Origin: Schlegelella_A sp036496385
Lineage (GTDB): Bacteria; Pseudomonadota; Gammaproteobacteria; Burkholderiales; Burkholderiaceae_C
Reading direction: 5' to 3'
DNA: 64,000 nucleotides
Assembly: GCA_036496385.1 (NCBI GenBank)
Contig: DASXLD010000094.1
Location: 79,840 to 143,839, forward strand
Below are positions 45,275-54,252 of the stretch, piece by piece (the stretch's first letter is position 1; each line of letters opens with the position of its first letter). A program made the position numbers and the translations under genes. Under the pieces are notes generated by a model. That model made no database searches. It saw nothing but the letters and a program-made list of their open reading frames with translations, and was not told the DNA's origin.

Positions 45275-46112
45275 GAACGACTCCCAGCAGGAATTCTTCG
45301 CACTGTCGCACGAACGCGGCGTCGCCCATCTGCAGCTCGATCGCCCCGAGCGGATGAACACGATGACGCCGGCGTTCTTCCCGGCCTTGCGCGACGCGGT
45401 GCGCGCGCTGAGCGACGCCGGCCAGACGCGCGCGCTGGTGATCTCGTCGACGGGCAAGCATTTCTCGGCCGGCATGTCGCTCGACGTCTTCGCCGGCAGC
45501 GAGCTCGCGCTCGCGGCGACGACGCCGCGCGAGCGGCTCAGCTTCCAGGAGTCGCTCCGCAAATTGATGGCTTGCTTCAGCGCGCTCGACGAGGCGCGCT
45601 TTCCGATCGTCTGCGCGATCCAGGGCGGCTGCATCGGCGGCGCGCTCGATCTCGCCACCGCGTGCGACATCCGCCTCTGCAGCGCCGACGCATTCTTCAC
45701 CGTGCAGGAGATCTCGATCGGCATGGCGGCCGACCTCGGCGTCCTGCAGCGGTTGCCGAAGATCGTGCCGCAGGGCGTCGCCCGCGAGATGGCGTACACC
45801 GGCGAGCGCGTCGGCGCCGAGCGCGCGCTCGCGATCGGCCTGGTCAACGAAGTCCTCGCCGACGCGAACGCGCTGCTTGGCCGCGCGCTCGCACTGGCGC
45901 GAGCGATCGCCGCGAAGTCGCCGCTCGCGATCGCCGGCACCAAGCTCGCGCTCAACCACGCCCGCGACCACTCGACCGCGTCGGCACTGCAACAGATGAC
46001 GTTGCTGCAAAGCGCGATCTTCGACACCGGCGAGATGGCTGCGGCGATCGCGGCGTGGAAGGCCAAGCGCGGTGCCGACTTCGACGCGCTCGCGCCGGTC
46101 GCGAAGATCTAG
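45273..46112 (+). CDS. Enoyl-CoA hydratase/isomerase family protein
   Basis: The 279-residue crotonase-fold enzyme keeps the CoA-binding segments GKHFSAGMSLDVF and IQGGCIGGALDLATACDIRL, whose backbone amides form the oxyanion hole. EISIGMAADLGVLQRLPKIV follows; the DLGVLQRLP part with Asp rather than two Glu suggests a dienoyl-CoA isomerase-like activity (ECH1 type) rather than a hydratase. Its ATG at 45273 overlaps the divergent hydrolase ATG. A weak 6-bp hairpin (46118-46137) follows the stop. Confidence 0.85.
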   Translation: MNDSQQEFFALSHERGVAHLQLDRPERMNTMTPAFFPALRDAVRALSDAGQTRALVISSTGKHFSAGMSLDVFAGSELALAATTPRERLSFQESLRKLMACFSALDEARFPIVCAIQGGCIGGALDLATACDIRLCSADAFFTVQEISIGMAADLGVLQRLPKIVPQGVAREMAYTGERVGAERALAIGLVNEVLADANALLGRALALARAIAAKSPLAIAGTKLALNHARDHSTASALQQMTLLQSAIFDTGEMAAAIAAWKAKRGADFDALAPVAKI

Positions 46113-46173
46113 CAGGAGCCGAGAGGCTTTCCTCGGCGCGATGTCGGCGACCTTGCGGGCGCGCGGCGCAGTC

Positions 46174-46800
46174 TCAAGAAGGGTTCGCCTCCGAGCGCCT
46201 TGCCAGCACCAGCAGCAGGTTGTTCGCCGGCATCGCCTCGCGCTCGCGCAGCCGCAGCCCCGCGGCTTCGGCCTCGCGCGTGACGTCGGCGAGCCGGCGC
46301 AGGCCCCAGGCCGGGTCGCGGGCGCGCAGATCGGCGTCGAACGCGAGATTGCTCGCCGCCGTCGGCACATCGTCGTCCAGGTACGGACCGTACAGCAGCA
46401 GCACACCCCTTGGCGCGAGATGGCGCGCCGCACCCTGCATCAGTGCCCGACAGGTCGGCCACGGCGAGATGTGCAGCATGTTGGCGCAGAAGATCGCATC
46501 GACCCGCGCCGGCGCGCCGTGCCACGCCGGGCTCAGGACGTCGAGCGCGAGTGCCGGGCGCACGTTGTCGATTCCCGCGCACCAGGAGTCGATCGACGCC
46601 AGTGCAGCCGGATCGGCATCGCTCGGCTGCCATTGCCACCCCGCCAGCGCCGCCGCGAAGTGCGCCGCGTGCTGGCCGGTGCCGCTGGCAATCTCGAGCG
46701 CGACGCCTCGCGACGGCACGAGCCGCTGCAGCGCCGCCAGGATCGGACCGCGGTTGCGTTCTGCGGCGGGGCTGCTGCGCCGCCCGGTCGACGTGCTCAC
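46174..46800 (-). CDS. DUF938 SAM-dependent methyltransferase-like protein
   Basis: The 208-residue protein is of the DUF938 type: PAAERNRGPILAALQRLVP, the SAM-site ALEIASGTGQHAAHFAAAL, CANMLHISPWPTC, and LLLYGPYLDDD. The family looks like a small-molecule methyltransferase of unknown substrate. A GTG start overlaps the stop of the outer-membrane efflux gene (GTGA), making it the fourth gene of the RND operon. Whether it helps the pump or is just co-transcribed is unknown. Confidence 0.85.
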   Translation of the reverse strand: MSTSTGRRSSPAAERNRGPILAALQRLVPSRGVALEIASGTGQHAAHFAAALAGWQWQPSDADPAALASIDSWCAGIDNVRPALALDVLSPAWHGAPARVDAIFCANMLHISPWPTCRALMQGAARHLAPRGVLLLYGPYLDDDVPTAASNLAFDADLRARDPAWGLRRLADVTREAEAAGLRLREREAMPANNLLLVLARRSEANPS

Positions 46801-48236
46801 TGCGGCCGCGGGATCGCCGGTGTCGTACCGGCGGCAAGCTCGGCGTTCTCGTTCCAGCCGCCGCCGAGCGCGCGGTAGAGCGTGACGCGGTTCTGCAGCT
46901 CAAGCGCTCGCGTCTGCACGAGCAGCGTCTGCGCCGCGAACAACGTGCGCGCCGCATCGAGCGAGTCGAGAAAGCTCGCCGCGCCGGAGCGATAGCGCAG
47001 ATCGGCAAGGCGATAGGCGATCGCCAGGGCGTTGGTCTGCGCTGCCTGGGCGCGCAACTGCTCGCCGAGCGTCGCGCGACCGGCGAGCGCGTCAGAGACT
47101 TCGCGAAACGCGTTCTGGATCGAGCGCTCGTATTGCGCCACGGCGATGTCACGGTCGACGCGGGCGACATCGAGGTTGGCCTGGTTGCGGCCGGCATCGA
47201 AGATCGGCTGCAGCAGCTGTGCGGTGCCCGTGAATGCCCACGATCCGCTCTTGAAGAGGCCCGAGAGCTCGCCGCTCGCGGTGCCGTAGCTGGCCGTCAG
47301 CGTGATGCGCGGGAAGAACGCCGCGCGCGCGGCGCCGATGTTGGCGTTGGCGGCGAGCAGCTGCTGCTCGGAGGCGCGGATGTCGGGCCGACGCACGAGC
47401 AGGTCCGACGGCAGGCCAGCCGGAAGATCGAGCGGGATCTGCTGCTGGTCGAGCGGCAGCGGCGGCGGCAGATCGGACGGAAGGGCCTGGCCGACGAGCA
47501 GCGCGAGGGCATTCTCGTCGAGCATGCGCAGGCGCGCGGCCTGCGCGAGCGCCGCGCGAGCGCCTTCGAGGAGCGACTCCGCCTGGCGAAAGTCGAGCTC
47601 CGACGAGACCCCGTTCTCGAACCGCAGCTTGGTGAGACGGTTCGAATCGACGCGGGTCTCGAGCGTCTGCCGCGTCACGCGCAGCAGGTCCTCGTCGGCG
47701 AGCAAGTTGAGGTATGCATTGGCGACCGACGAGACGATGCTGATCTGCACTGCCTTCCTCGCCTCGGCGGTCGCGAAGTACTGCGCGAGGGCGGCCTGAC
47801 TGAGGTCGTGGACACGCCCGAACAGGTCGAGCTCGTAGCTCGTGACCGCCAGCCCCACCGCATAGACCGTGATCACGCTGCTGCCCACCGGCGTCTGCGA
47901 GACCGACCCGCCGGCGCCGACGGTCGGCAGCTCGTCGGCCCGGCGCACCTGGTAGAGCGCCCGCGTCTGCTCGATGTTGAGGACGGCGACGCGCAGGTCG
48001 CGGTTGTCGACCAGAGCGAGCGCGATCAGGCGCTTCAGCCGCGGGTCGGCGAAGAAGCGCTGCCAGTCGATGTCAGCGGCCGCCTCGCTGCCGGCGACCG
48101 GCGCCGACGCGGCTTGCTGCGGATAGTTCGCCGCCACCGGCGCGGCGGGCCGCTCGTAGGTCGGGATGAACGACGTGCAGCCGGCAAGGACGAGCGCCGC
48201 CGCGGCGATGACGAGGCGACGGCGGTGGCTAGGCAC
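46797..48236 (-). CDS. RND efflux outer-membrane lipoprotein (OprM/NodT family)
   Basis: The 479-residue TolC-like channel has a signal peptide with lipobox LVLAGC (about residue 19). It carries the two repeated OEP domains, seen as PRLKRLIALALVDNRDLRVA and DIRASEQQLLAANANIGAAR, and LDLFGRVHDL. It forms the outer-membrane exit of the tripartite pump. GTG 48236 starts inside the last codons of the inner-membrane gene (8-bp overlap), and the frame above it is just that gene read in another phase. It couples to DUF938 downstream. Confidence 0.93.
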   Translation of the reverse strand: MPSHRRRLVIAAAALVLAGCTSFIPTYERPAAPVAANYPQQAASAPVAGSEAAADIDWQRFFADPRLKRLIALALVDNRDLRVAVLNIEQTRALYQVRRADELPTVGAGGSVSQTPVGSSVITVYAVGLAVTSYELDLFGRVHDLSQAALAQYFATAEARKAVQISIVSSVANAYLNLLADEDLLRVTRQTLETRVDSNRLTKLRFENGVSSELDFRQAESLLEGARAALAQAARLRMLDENALALLVGQALPSDLPPPLPLDQQQIPLDLPAGLPSDLLVRRPDIRASEQQLLAANANIGAARAAFFPRITLTASYGTASGELSGLFKSGSWAFTGTAQLLQPIFDAGRNQANLDVARVDRDIAVAQYERSIQNAFREVSDALAGRATLGEQLRAQAAQTNALAIAYRLADLRYRSGAASFLDSLDAARTLFAAQTLLVQTRALELQNRVTLYRALGGGWNENAELAAGTTPAIPRPQ

Positions 48237-51200
48237 GGCTGGACTCCCCGGCGACCGGCGCCGACGACGCGATCGAAGCCGCACCGGCGGTCGCGATCAG
48301 GCGGCCCTTGAAGATCCGTCGGACGACGACGAAGAAGACGGGAACGAAGACGATCGCGAGCAGCGTCGCCGTGATCATCCCGCCCATGACGCCGGTGCCG
48401 ATCGCGCGCTGGCTCGCCGAGCCCGCGCCGGTGGCGACGACGAGCGGCAGCACGCCGAGGATGAACGCGATCGAGGTCATCAGGATCGGCCGGAAGCGCA
48501 GGTGGACGGCCTGCAGCGTCGCCTCGATCAGGTCCTTGCCTTCGGCGACGAGATCCTTGGCGAACTCGATGATCAGGATCGCGTTCTTGGCCGACAAGCC
48601 GATGACGGTGATCAGGCCGACCTTGAAGAAGACGTCGTTCGGCATGCCGCGCAAGGTCGCGCCGATCACTGCGCCGAGGACGCCGAGCGGCACCGCGAGC
48701 AGGACCGCGAACGGGATCGACCAGCTCTCGTAGAGCGCCGACAGACAGAGGAAGACGGCGAGCATCGAGAACGCGAGCAGGATCATCGCGGTCGATCCGG
48801 AAAGGCGCTCCTCGCGCGACTGGCCGGTCCATTCGTAGGCGAAGCCGGGCGGCAGCTCGCCGGCCAGGCGCTCCATCTCGTTCATCGCGTCGCCGGTCGA
48901 GTAGCCAGGCGCGGCGTCGCCCGAGATGCGCATGGTCGGATAGCCGTTGTAGCGGATGGTCTGGATCGGACCGGTGATCCAGCGCGTCGTCGCCATCGCC
49001 GCCAGCGGCACCGGCTTGCCCAAGTTGTTGAGGACGTTGAGCTGCAGCAGGTCGTCGGGCTGCATGCGATCGGGCGCATCGGCCTGGACGACGACGCGCT
49101 GGAGCCGTCCTGCGTTGGGGAAGTCGTTGACGTAGTTCGAGCCGAGCGCCGTCGACAGCACGGCGTTGATGCTGTCGAACGAGACGCCGAGCGCGCTCGC
49201 GCGGTCGCGGTCGATGTCGATCTGCAGCTGCGGTGCGTCCTCGAGGCCATCCGGGCGGACGCCGGCGAGGACCTTGCTCTGCGCCGCCATGCCGAGCAGT
49301 TGGTTGCGCGCCGCGACCAGCGCCGCATGGCCGTTGCCGCCGCGGTCCTGGAGGCGGAACGAGAAGCCGGTCGCGGTGCCGAGCTCGGGGATCGCGGGCG
49401 GCACGAGCGCGAAGACGAAGGCGTCGCGCACGCGCGAGAGGGCGGCGAACGCGCGGCCGGCGAGCGCCTGCGCCGAGTGCTCGGCACCTTTTCGTTCGTC
49501 CCACGGCTTCAGCGGCACGAAGGCGAGCGCCGCATTCTGGCCGCTGCCCGAAAACGAGAAGCCGAGCACGCTCACCATCTTGTCGACCTCGGGCTGATGG
49601 AGGAAGAACCCCTCGGCCTGCTGCATCACGGCGAGCGTGCGCCCCTGCGTCGCGCCGGGCGGCAGCTGGACGTTGGCGATCAAGTAGCCCTGGTCCTCGG
49701 TCGGCAGGAACGACGATGGCAGGCGCTTGAATATGAAGACGACGACCGCGATGATCAGCGCGAAAGCGACGAGCATGAGCATGCGGCCGGTGCGACGCAG
49801 CAGGATCGCGACCCAGCCCTCGTAGGCATGCGTCGTCGCCTTGAAGCCGCGGTTGAACCAGCCGAAGAAGCCGCGCTTGGCCTGCTTGTGGCCGGCTTCG
49901 ACCGGCTTCAGGAAGCTCGCGCAGAGGGCCGGCGTGAGCGACAGCGCGAGAAAGACCGAGCACAGCATTGCGCTCACCATGACGAGCGAGAACTGGCGAT
50001 AGATGTTGCCGATCGAGCCGGCGAAGAACGCCATCGGCAGGAACACCGAGACCAGGGTCACGCTGATGCCGATCAGCGCCGCCGTGATCTGGCCCATCGC
50101 CTTCTTCGTCGCTTCCCGCGGCGGCAGCCCTTCCTCGCTCATGATGCGCTCGACGTTCTCGATCACGACGATCGCGTCGTCGACCAGGATGCCGACGGCG
50201 AGGACCATGGCGAACATCGTCAGCACGTTGATCGAGAAGCCGAACACCCACATCATGGTGAACGCGGCCAGCAGCGAGACCGGCACGACGATCGTCGGGA
50301 TCAGCGTGTAGCGCAGGTTCTGCAGGAACAGGTACATGACCATGAAGACGAGGATCACCGCCTCGACGAGCGTCTCGACGACCTGGCGGATCGAGATCCG
50401 GACGAAACGCGAACTGTCGTACGGGATGTCGTACTTCACCCCCGGCGGGAAGTAGCGCGACAGCTCGGCCATGCGGGCGTGGATCAGATCGGCGGTGGCG
50501 AGCGCATTGCCGGTCGGCGAAAGCTGGACGCCGATGCCGGTCGATGGCTTGCCGTTCAGGCGCGCCTGCGTGCCGTAGCTCTGGCCGCCGAGCTCGATCC
50601 GGGCGACGTCCTTCAGCTTGACGGTCGAGCCATCGGTGTTGGCGCGCAGGACGATGTTGGCGAACTGCTCGGTCGTCGTCAGCTGGCCGGCGACGACGAC
50701 GGTCGCGCTGATCGCCTGGCCGGCGACGATCGGCAGGTCGCCGAGCGTGCCCGACGAGACCTGCGCGTTCTGCGAGCGGATCGCATTGTTGACGTCGCCC
50801 ACCGAGAGGTTGAAGCCGACCAGCTTGGCGGGATCGATCCAGATCCGCATCGCCCGCTCGGTGCCGAACAGCTGCGCCTGGCCGACGCCGGGCAAGCGCT
50901 GGATTTCGGGCAGCACCGTGCGCGACGCATAGTCACCGAGCGCGATCGGGTCGTACGCCGGGTTGTCGGACGACAGGATCGTGAAGAGCAGGAAGTTCGA
51001 GCGTGCCTTGTCGACGCGAACGCCCTGTTGCGTCACCGCCGCCGGCAGGCGAGGCGCGGCGCGCGAAAGGCGGTTCTGGACGTCGACCTGGGCGAAGTTC
51101 GGGTCGGTGCCGGTTTCATACGTGAGCGTGATCGCGCCGACGCCGTTGGCCTGGCTCGTCGATTCGAGGTAGATCAGCCCGGGCGAGCCGTTCATTTCCT

Positions 51201-51399
51201 GCTCGATGACGCTGATCACGGTTTCCTCGAGCGTCTGCGCCGATGCGCCCGGATAGACCGCCGTGACGATGATCGCCGGCGGCGCGACGGTCGGGAACTG
51301 CGCGATCGGCAACTGCGTGATCGCGACACCGCCGATGACGAGGAGAAAGAGCGCGATCACCCACGCGAAGATCGGCCGGTCGATGAAGAACTGCGCCAT
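48229..51399 (-). CDS. RND efflux inner-membrane transporter (HAE1/AcrB type)
   Basis: The 1056-residue pump has 12 transmembrane helices and two large periplasmic loops. The N-terminus MAQFFIDRPIFAWVIALFLL, the proton-relay helix AVGILVDDAIVVIENVERIM (two Asp), and GLSAKNAILIIEFAKDL are diagnostic of HAE1 exporters such as AcrB/MexB. It uses proton influx to expel hydrophobic drugs, dyes or solvents. It lies 9 bp downstream of the adaptor gene and overlaps the outer-membrane gene by 8 bp. Confidence 0.95.
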   Translation of the reverse strand: MAQFFIDRPIFAWVIALFLLVIGGVAITQLPIAQFPTVAPPAIIVTAVYPGASAQTLEETVISVIEQEMNGSPGLIYLESTSQANGVGAITLTYETGTDPNFAQVDVQNRLSRAAPRLPAAVTQQGVRVDKARSNFLLFTILSSDNPAYDPIALGDYASRTVLPEIQRLPGVGQAQLFGTERAMRIWIDPAKLVGFNLSVGDVNNAIRSQNAQVSSGTLGDLPIVAGQAISATVVVAGQLTTTEQFANIVLRANTDGSTVKLKDVARIELGGQSYGTQARLNGKPSTGIGVQLSPTGNALATADLIHARMAELSRYFPPGVKYDIPYDSSRFVRISIRQVVETLVEAVILVFMVMYLFLQNLRYTLIPTIVVPVSLLAAFTMMWVFGFSINVLTMFAMVLAVGILVDDAIVVIENVERIMSEEGLPPREATKKAMGQITAALIGISVTLVSVFLPMAFFAGSIGNIYRQFSLVMVSAMLCSVFLALSLTPALCASFLKPVEAGHKQAKRGFFGWFNRGFKATTHAYEGWVAILLRRTGRMLMLVAFALIIAVVVFIFKRLPSSFLPTEDQGYLIANVQLPPGATQGRTLAVMQQAEGFFLHQPEVDKMVSVLGFSFSGSGQNAALAFVPLKPWDERKGAEHSAQALAGRAFAALSRVRDAFVFALVPPAIPELGTATGFSFRLQDRGGNGHAALVAARNQLLGMAAQSKVLAGVRPDGLEDAPQLQIDIDRDRASALGVSFDSINAVLSTALGSNYVNDFPNAGRLQRVVVQADAPDRMQPDDLLQLNVLNNLGKPVPLAAMATTRWITGPIQTIRYNGYPTMRISGDAAPGYSTGDAMNEMERLAGELPPGFAYEWTGQSREERLSGSTAMILLAFSMLAVFLCLSALYESWSIPFAVLLAVPLGVLGAVIGATLRGMPNDVFFKVGLITVIGLSAKNAILIIEFAKDLVAEGKDLIEATLQAVHLRFRPILMTSIAFILGVLPLVVATGAGSASQRAIGTGVMGGMITATLLAIVFVPVFFVVVRRIFKGRLIATAGAASIASSAPVAGESSRA

Positions 51400-51408
51400 G
51401 ACGGGTCC

Positions 51409-52683
51409 TCAGCGGCTCGCCGCTGCGATCGCTGCCGCTGCCGAGGCGGCGCTGGCAGGAGCGCGGGCGCCACCGCCGGCACTCGCCGCAGCCGATGCCG
51501 GCCCCTGCCACGGCACCGGCTTCACCGGCGCCGTGCCGCGCAGCTTCTGGAAACCGTCGGCCATCACCATCTCGCCGGGCTTGAGGCCGTCGAGAATGAC
51601 CCACTCGCCGTTTTGCGCCGCGCCGACCTTGACCGGGCGCGGCGATACCGTGCCGTCGGCGGCGACGACCATGACGCTGTCGCCGGTCGAGCCGCGCTGC
51701 ACCGCTTGCTGCGGCACGACGATCCCGGTCGGCGTCTCGGCCTGCTCGAGGCGGACGCGCACGTACATGCCCGGCAACAGGATGCCGCGCGGGTTCGGCA
51801 CCTCGGCGCGCAGCGTGACTTGCCCCGAGGTCGGATCGACGGTGAGGTCGGTGAACAGAAGCTTGCCCGGCTGCGCGTAGACGCTGCCGTCCTCGAGAAC
51901 GACCGCGACGCTGGCCGAGTCCTTGCCGTCGGCGCGCCGGAACTTGCCGCTGTCGACCGCCCGCCGCAACGCCAGCACCTCGGTCGTCGATTGCGTGAAG
52001 TTGATGTACATCGGATCGATCTGCTGGACCAGCGCGAGCGGGGTCGCTTCGCCCTGGCCGACGAGCGCGCCTTCGGTGACGAGGGCGCGGCCGATGCGGC
52101 CCGAGATCGGCGCCGTCACGGTCGCGTAGCCGAGGTTGATCTGGCCGGTCCGCAGATTCGCTCGCGCCGCAGCGACGTCGGCTTCGGCGGTCTTCTGCGC
52201 GGCGACGGCGTTGGTGTAGTCCTGCTTGCTGATCGCGTTCTCGGCGAGCAGCGGCTGGTAGCGATCGACCTGCGCCGTTGCCTGCGTCACCGTCGCCTGT
52301 GCGCGCGCGAGCGTCGCCTGCGCGGCCAAGACCGAAGCCTGCAGCGAGCTCGGGTCGATCTTGAACAGCGCCTGGCCGGCGTGCACGTCGCTGCCTTCGC
52401 GGAACTCGCGCTTGAGCAGGATGCCCGCTGCCCGCGCGCGCACCTGGGCAACGCGCGACGCCTCGAGTCTCCCGGGCAGCTCGGTGACGATGCCGACCGG
52501 CCGCGGCTGCACCGTGACGACGCCGACTTCGGCTGGCGGCGGACCGCCGCCCGGGCCCTTGCCAGCAGCACCAGGAGCGGAGTCGGTCTTCTGCCCGCAG
52601 CCGAGCAGGACCAGCGCCAGCGCCAGCGTCGCGTGCCGCGCGGCGCGCAGCGCGCGCAGCCTCGACGAAAAGTCGTGGTTCAT
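51409..52683 (-). CDS. RND efflux periplasmic adaptor (AcrA type)
   Basis: The 424-residue membrane-fusion lipoprotein has a signal peptide ending in LVLLGC (about residue 29). A lipoyl/hairpin core follows: VTELPGRLEASRVAQVRARA, FKIDPSSLQASVLAAQATL, and YATVTAPISGRIGRALVTEG. It links the inner pump to the outer channel. The last 25 residues are Ala-rich. The 119-bp upstream gap to the XRE-cupin gene holds a TATTCT -10-like hexamer (52780-52775) and two GGCACCGTG direct repeats (52688 and 52717) in the leader. No TetR gene is adjacent. Confidence 0.94.
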   Translation of the reverse strand: MNHDFSSRLRALRAARHATLALALVLLGCGQKTDSAPGAAGKGPGGGPPPAEVGVVTVQPRPVGIVTELPGRLEASRVAQVRARAAGILLKREFREGSDVHAGQALFKIDPSSLQASVLAAQATLARAQATVTQATAQVDRYQPLLAENAISKQDYTNAVAAQKTAEADVAAARANLRTGQINLGYATVTAPISGRIGRALVTEGALVGQGEATPLALVQQIDPMYINFTQSTTEVLALRRAVDSGKFRRADGKDSASVAVVLEDGSVYAQPGKLLFTDLTVDPTSGQVTLRAEVPNPRGILLPGMYVRVRLEQAETPTGIVVPQQAVQRGSTGDSVMVVAADGTVSPRPVKVGAAQNGEWVILDGLKPGEMVMADGFQKLRGTAPVKPVPWQGPASAAASAGGGARAPASAASAAAAIAAASR

Positions 52684-52687
52684 CTCG

Positions 52688-52725
52688 GGCACCGTGTTGT
52701 CACCGACCCCCTGATCGGCACCGTG
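52688..52725. repeat. Direct repeats in the RND operon leader
   Basis: GGCACCGTG occurs at 52688-52696 and 52717-52725, 29 bp apart, between the candidate promoter and the adaptor ATG. The spacing is about three helical turns, so both face the same side of DNA, as expected for a regulator site. Nine-base repeats also arise by chance. Confidence 0.3.
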
Positions 52726-52802
52726 GCCGTGCCGCGGCGACTGCTTGCGCGGCCCGGGGGCGGCAAAGCTGGCGAGAATAGCCGAGCCGCGTCGGCAGCG
52801 CC

Positions 52803-53429
52803 TCAGACCCCCGCCTTGGCAAGAACGACCACGGAGACGCCGCGCGCTGGAGCGAGCGCGTCGCCGTTCTGATACGAATGCGGCAGGTTGCCGGGGAAGG
52901 CGAGGACGTCGCCGCTCGCGAGCGCGTGCCGTTCGCCGGCGACAGTGATGTTGACCCGGCCATCGAGGCAGGTGAAGAACTCGCGCGTGCCCGGCAGGTG
53001 CGGCGTTCCTGCCATCGCCGCGCCGGGCGCGAAATCGAGCACTTCCATCATCTCGTCGGGAACCGGCTCGGGGACGAGGTCGCGGATCGTCACGCCGCGG
53101 CCCTTGATGCGAAAAGCGACGTCCGCGGCCGGCCAGCGACGCACCTTCGCGCGCGGCGACGCGAGCAGCTCGTCGATCGGAACGCCGAGTGCGTGCGCCA
53201 CCTTGACGAGAATGACCAGCGACGGATTGCCTGCTCCCGACTCGAGGTTGGCGATCGTCGAGCGCGGCACCGTGGCGCCGCGTGCGAGCGCGTCCTGCGT
53301 CAGCCCGCGCGCGTGGCGCAAGGCGCCGAGATTGCGAGCGAGATGGGCCGCCGCGGAGCGGTCTTCGCTGGTCGTTCCGGCGCCGCTCGACGCCGCATCG
53401 GCGTCGCGGTCGTGGGTCGTCGTCGTCAT
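52803..53429 (-). CDS. XRE-family regulator with C-terminal cupin
   Basis: The 208-residue regulator has a helix-turn-helix of the HTH_3 type (ARNLGALRHARGLTQDALAR and PRSTIANLESGAGNPSLVIL) in residues 30-85. A cupin_2 domain in the C-terminal half follows (LPGTREFFTCLDGRVNITV and DVLAFPGNLPHSYQN). Such proteins sense small molecules, often polyamines or amino acids, and repress adjacent genes. I start at the ATG at 53429; an ATG at 53450 is possible. It is divergent from the SDR-QueA-like pair with 91 bp between, and 119 bp upstream of the RND operon on its own strand; either could be its target. Confidence 0.9.
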   Translation of the reverse strand: MTTTTHDRDADAASSGAGTTSEDRSAAAHLARNLGALRHARGLTQDALARGATVPRSTIANLESGAGNPSLVILVKVAHALGVPIDELLASPRAKVRRWPAADVAFRIKGRGVTIRDLVPEPVPDEMMEVLDFAPGAAMAGTPHLPGTREFFTCLDGRVNITVAGERHALASGDVLAFPGNLPHSYQNGDALAPARGVSVVVLAKAGV

Positions 53430-53520
53430 CGTGACTCTCTGCCAAGCCATCGGACACTGCGCTGGCGTCGCCCGGTCATGGGCCCTACCTTCGCCCCATC
53501 GCATCCGAATGGCAGCCATC

Positions 53521-54252
53521 ATGACGCACTCCCGCATTTCCCGATCCCCCCTTCGCGTCGCCGTCACCGGCGGCACCTCCGGCCTCGGCCGCGCCCTCGT
53601 CGAGGCACTCGCCGCGCGCGGCGACGCCGTCGCCTTCGTTGCCCGCGACGGCGCCCGCGTCCGCGCCGTCACCGCCGCCGTGCCGGGCAGCCACGGCATC
53701 GTCGGCGACGTCGCCCAGAAGGACGATGCCCACGCGATCGCGCTCCAAGTCGGCGGCGCGCTCGGTGGCCTCGACGTCCTCGTCCACAACGCATCGAGCC
53801 TCGGCCCGGTCCCGCTCGCGCTGCTCGCCGACACCGAGTGCGAAGACTTCGAGCGCGCGTTGGCGACCAACGTCCTCGGCCCGTTCCGCCTCACCAAGGC
53901 GCTGCTCGGATTGCTCGCTGCATCGGCACGCGAGTCGAGCGAGCTCGGCCTGCGGGCAGTGGTGGTTCATGTGACGAGCGACGCCGCGGTGACGCCCTAC
54001 GCCGGCTGGGGCGCGTACGGCGCGAGCAAGGCGGCGCTCGCCCACATGGGCCGGATCTGGCACGAGGAGCTGGCGCCGCACGGCGTTGCCGTGGTCGACG
54101 TCGATCCGGGCGACATGGACACGCCGATGCACGCCGCCGCGCTGCCCGACGCCGATCCGGCAACGCTCAAGCGCCCGCGCGACGCCGCGCGCGAGCTGCT
54201 CGCACTGATCGATCGCGAGCGCGCCGTTCCACGCGCGGAGAGCGCGCGATGA
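53521..54252 (+). CDS. Short-chain dehydrogenase/reductase
   Basis: The 243-residue protein has the SDR cofactor motif VAVTGGTSGLGRALVEAL, the NAS-type motif LVHNASSLGP, a serine in VHVTSDAAV and the catalytic pair in YGASKAALAHM (YxxxK). The cofactor may be NADP because a basic residue follows in VARDGARV. Substrate unknown. Its stop overlaps the ATG of the QueA-like gene (ATGA), so they are surely co-expressed. An in-frame ATG at 53509 is an alternative start. Confidence 0.88.
   Translation: MTHSRISRSPLRVAVTGGTSGLGRALVEALAARGDAVAFVARDGARVRAVTAAVPGSHGIVGDVAQKDDAHAIALQVGGALGGLDVLVHNASSLGPVPLALLADTECEDFERALATNVLGPFRLTKALLGLLAASARESSELGLRAVVVHVTSDAAVTPYAGWGAYGASKAALAHMGRIWHEELAPHGVAVVDVDPGDMDTPMHAAALPDADPATLKRPRDAARELLALIDRERAVPRAESAR

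Noticed and set aside
48166..52872. A 1568-codon open frame antisense to the RND efflux genes
   Set aside because: The sense strand encodes three textbook efflux proteins; the antisense product is repetitive, charged and has no recognisable domain.
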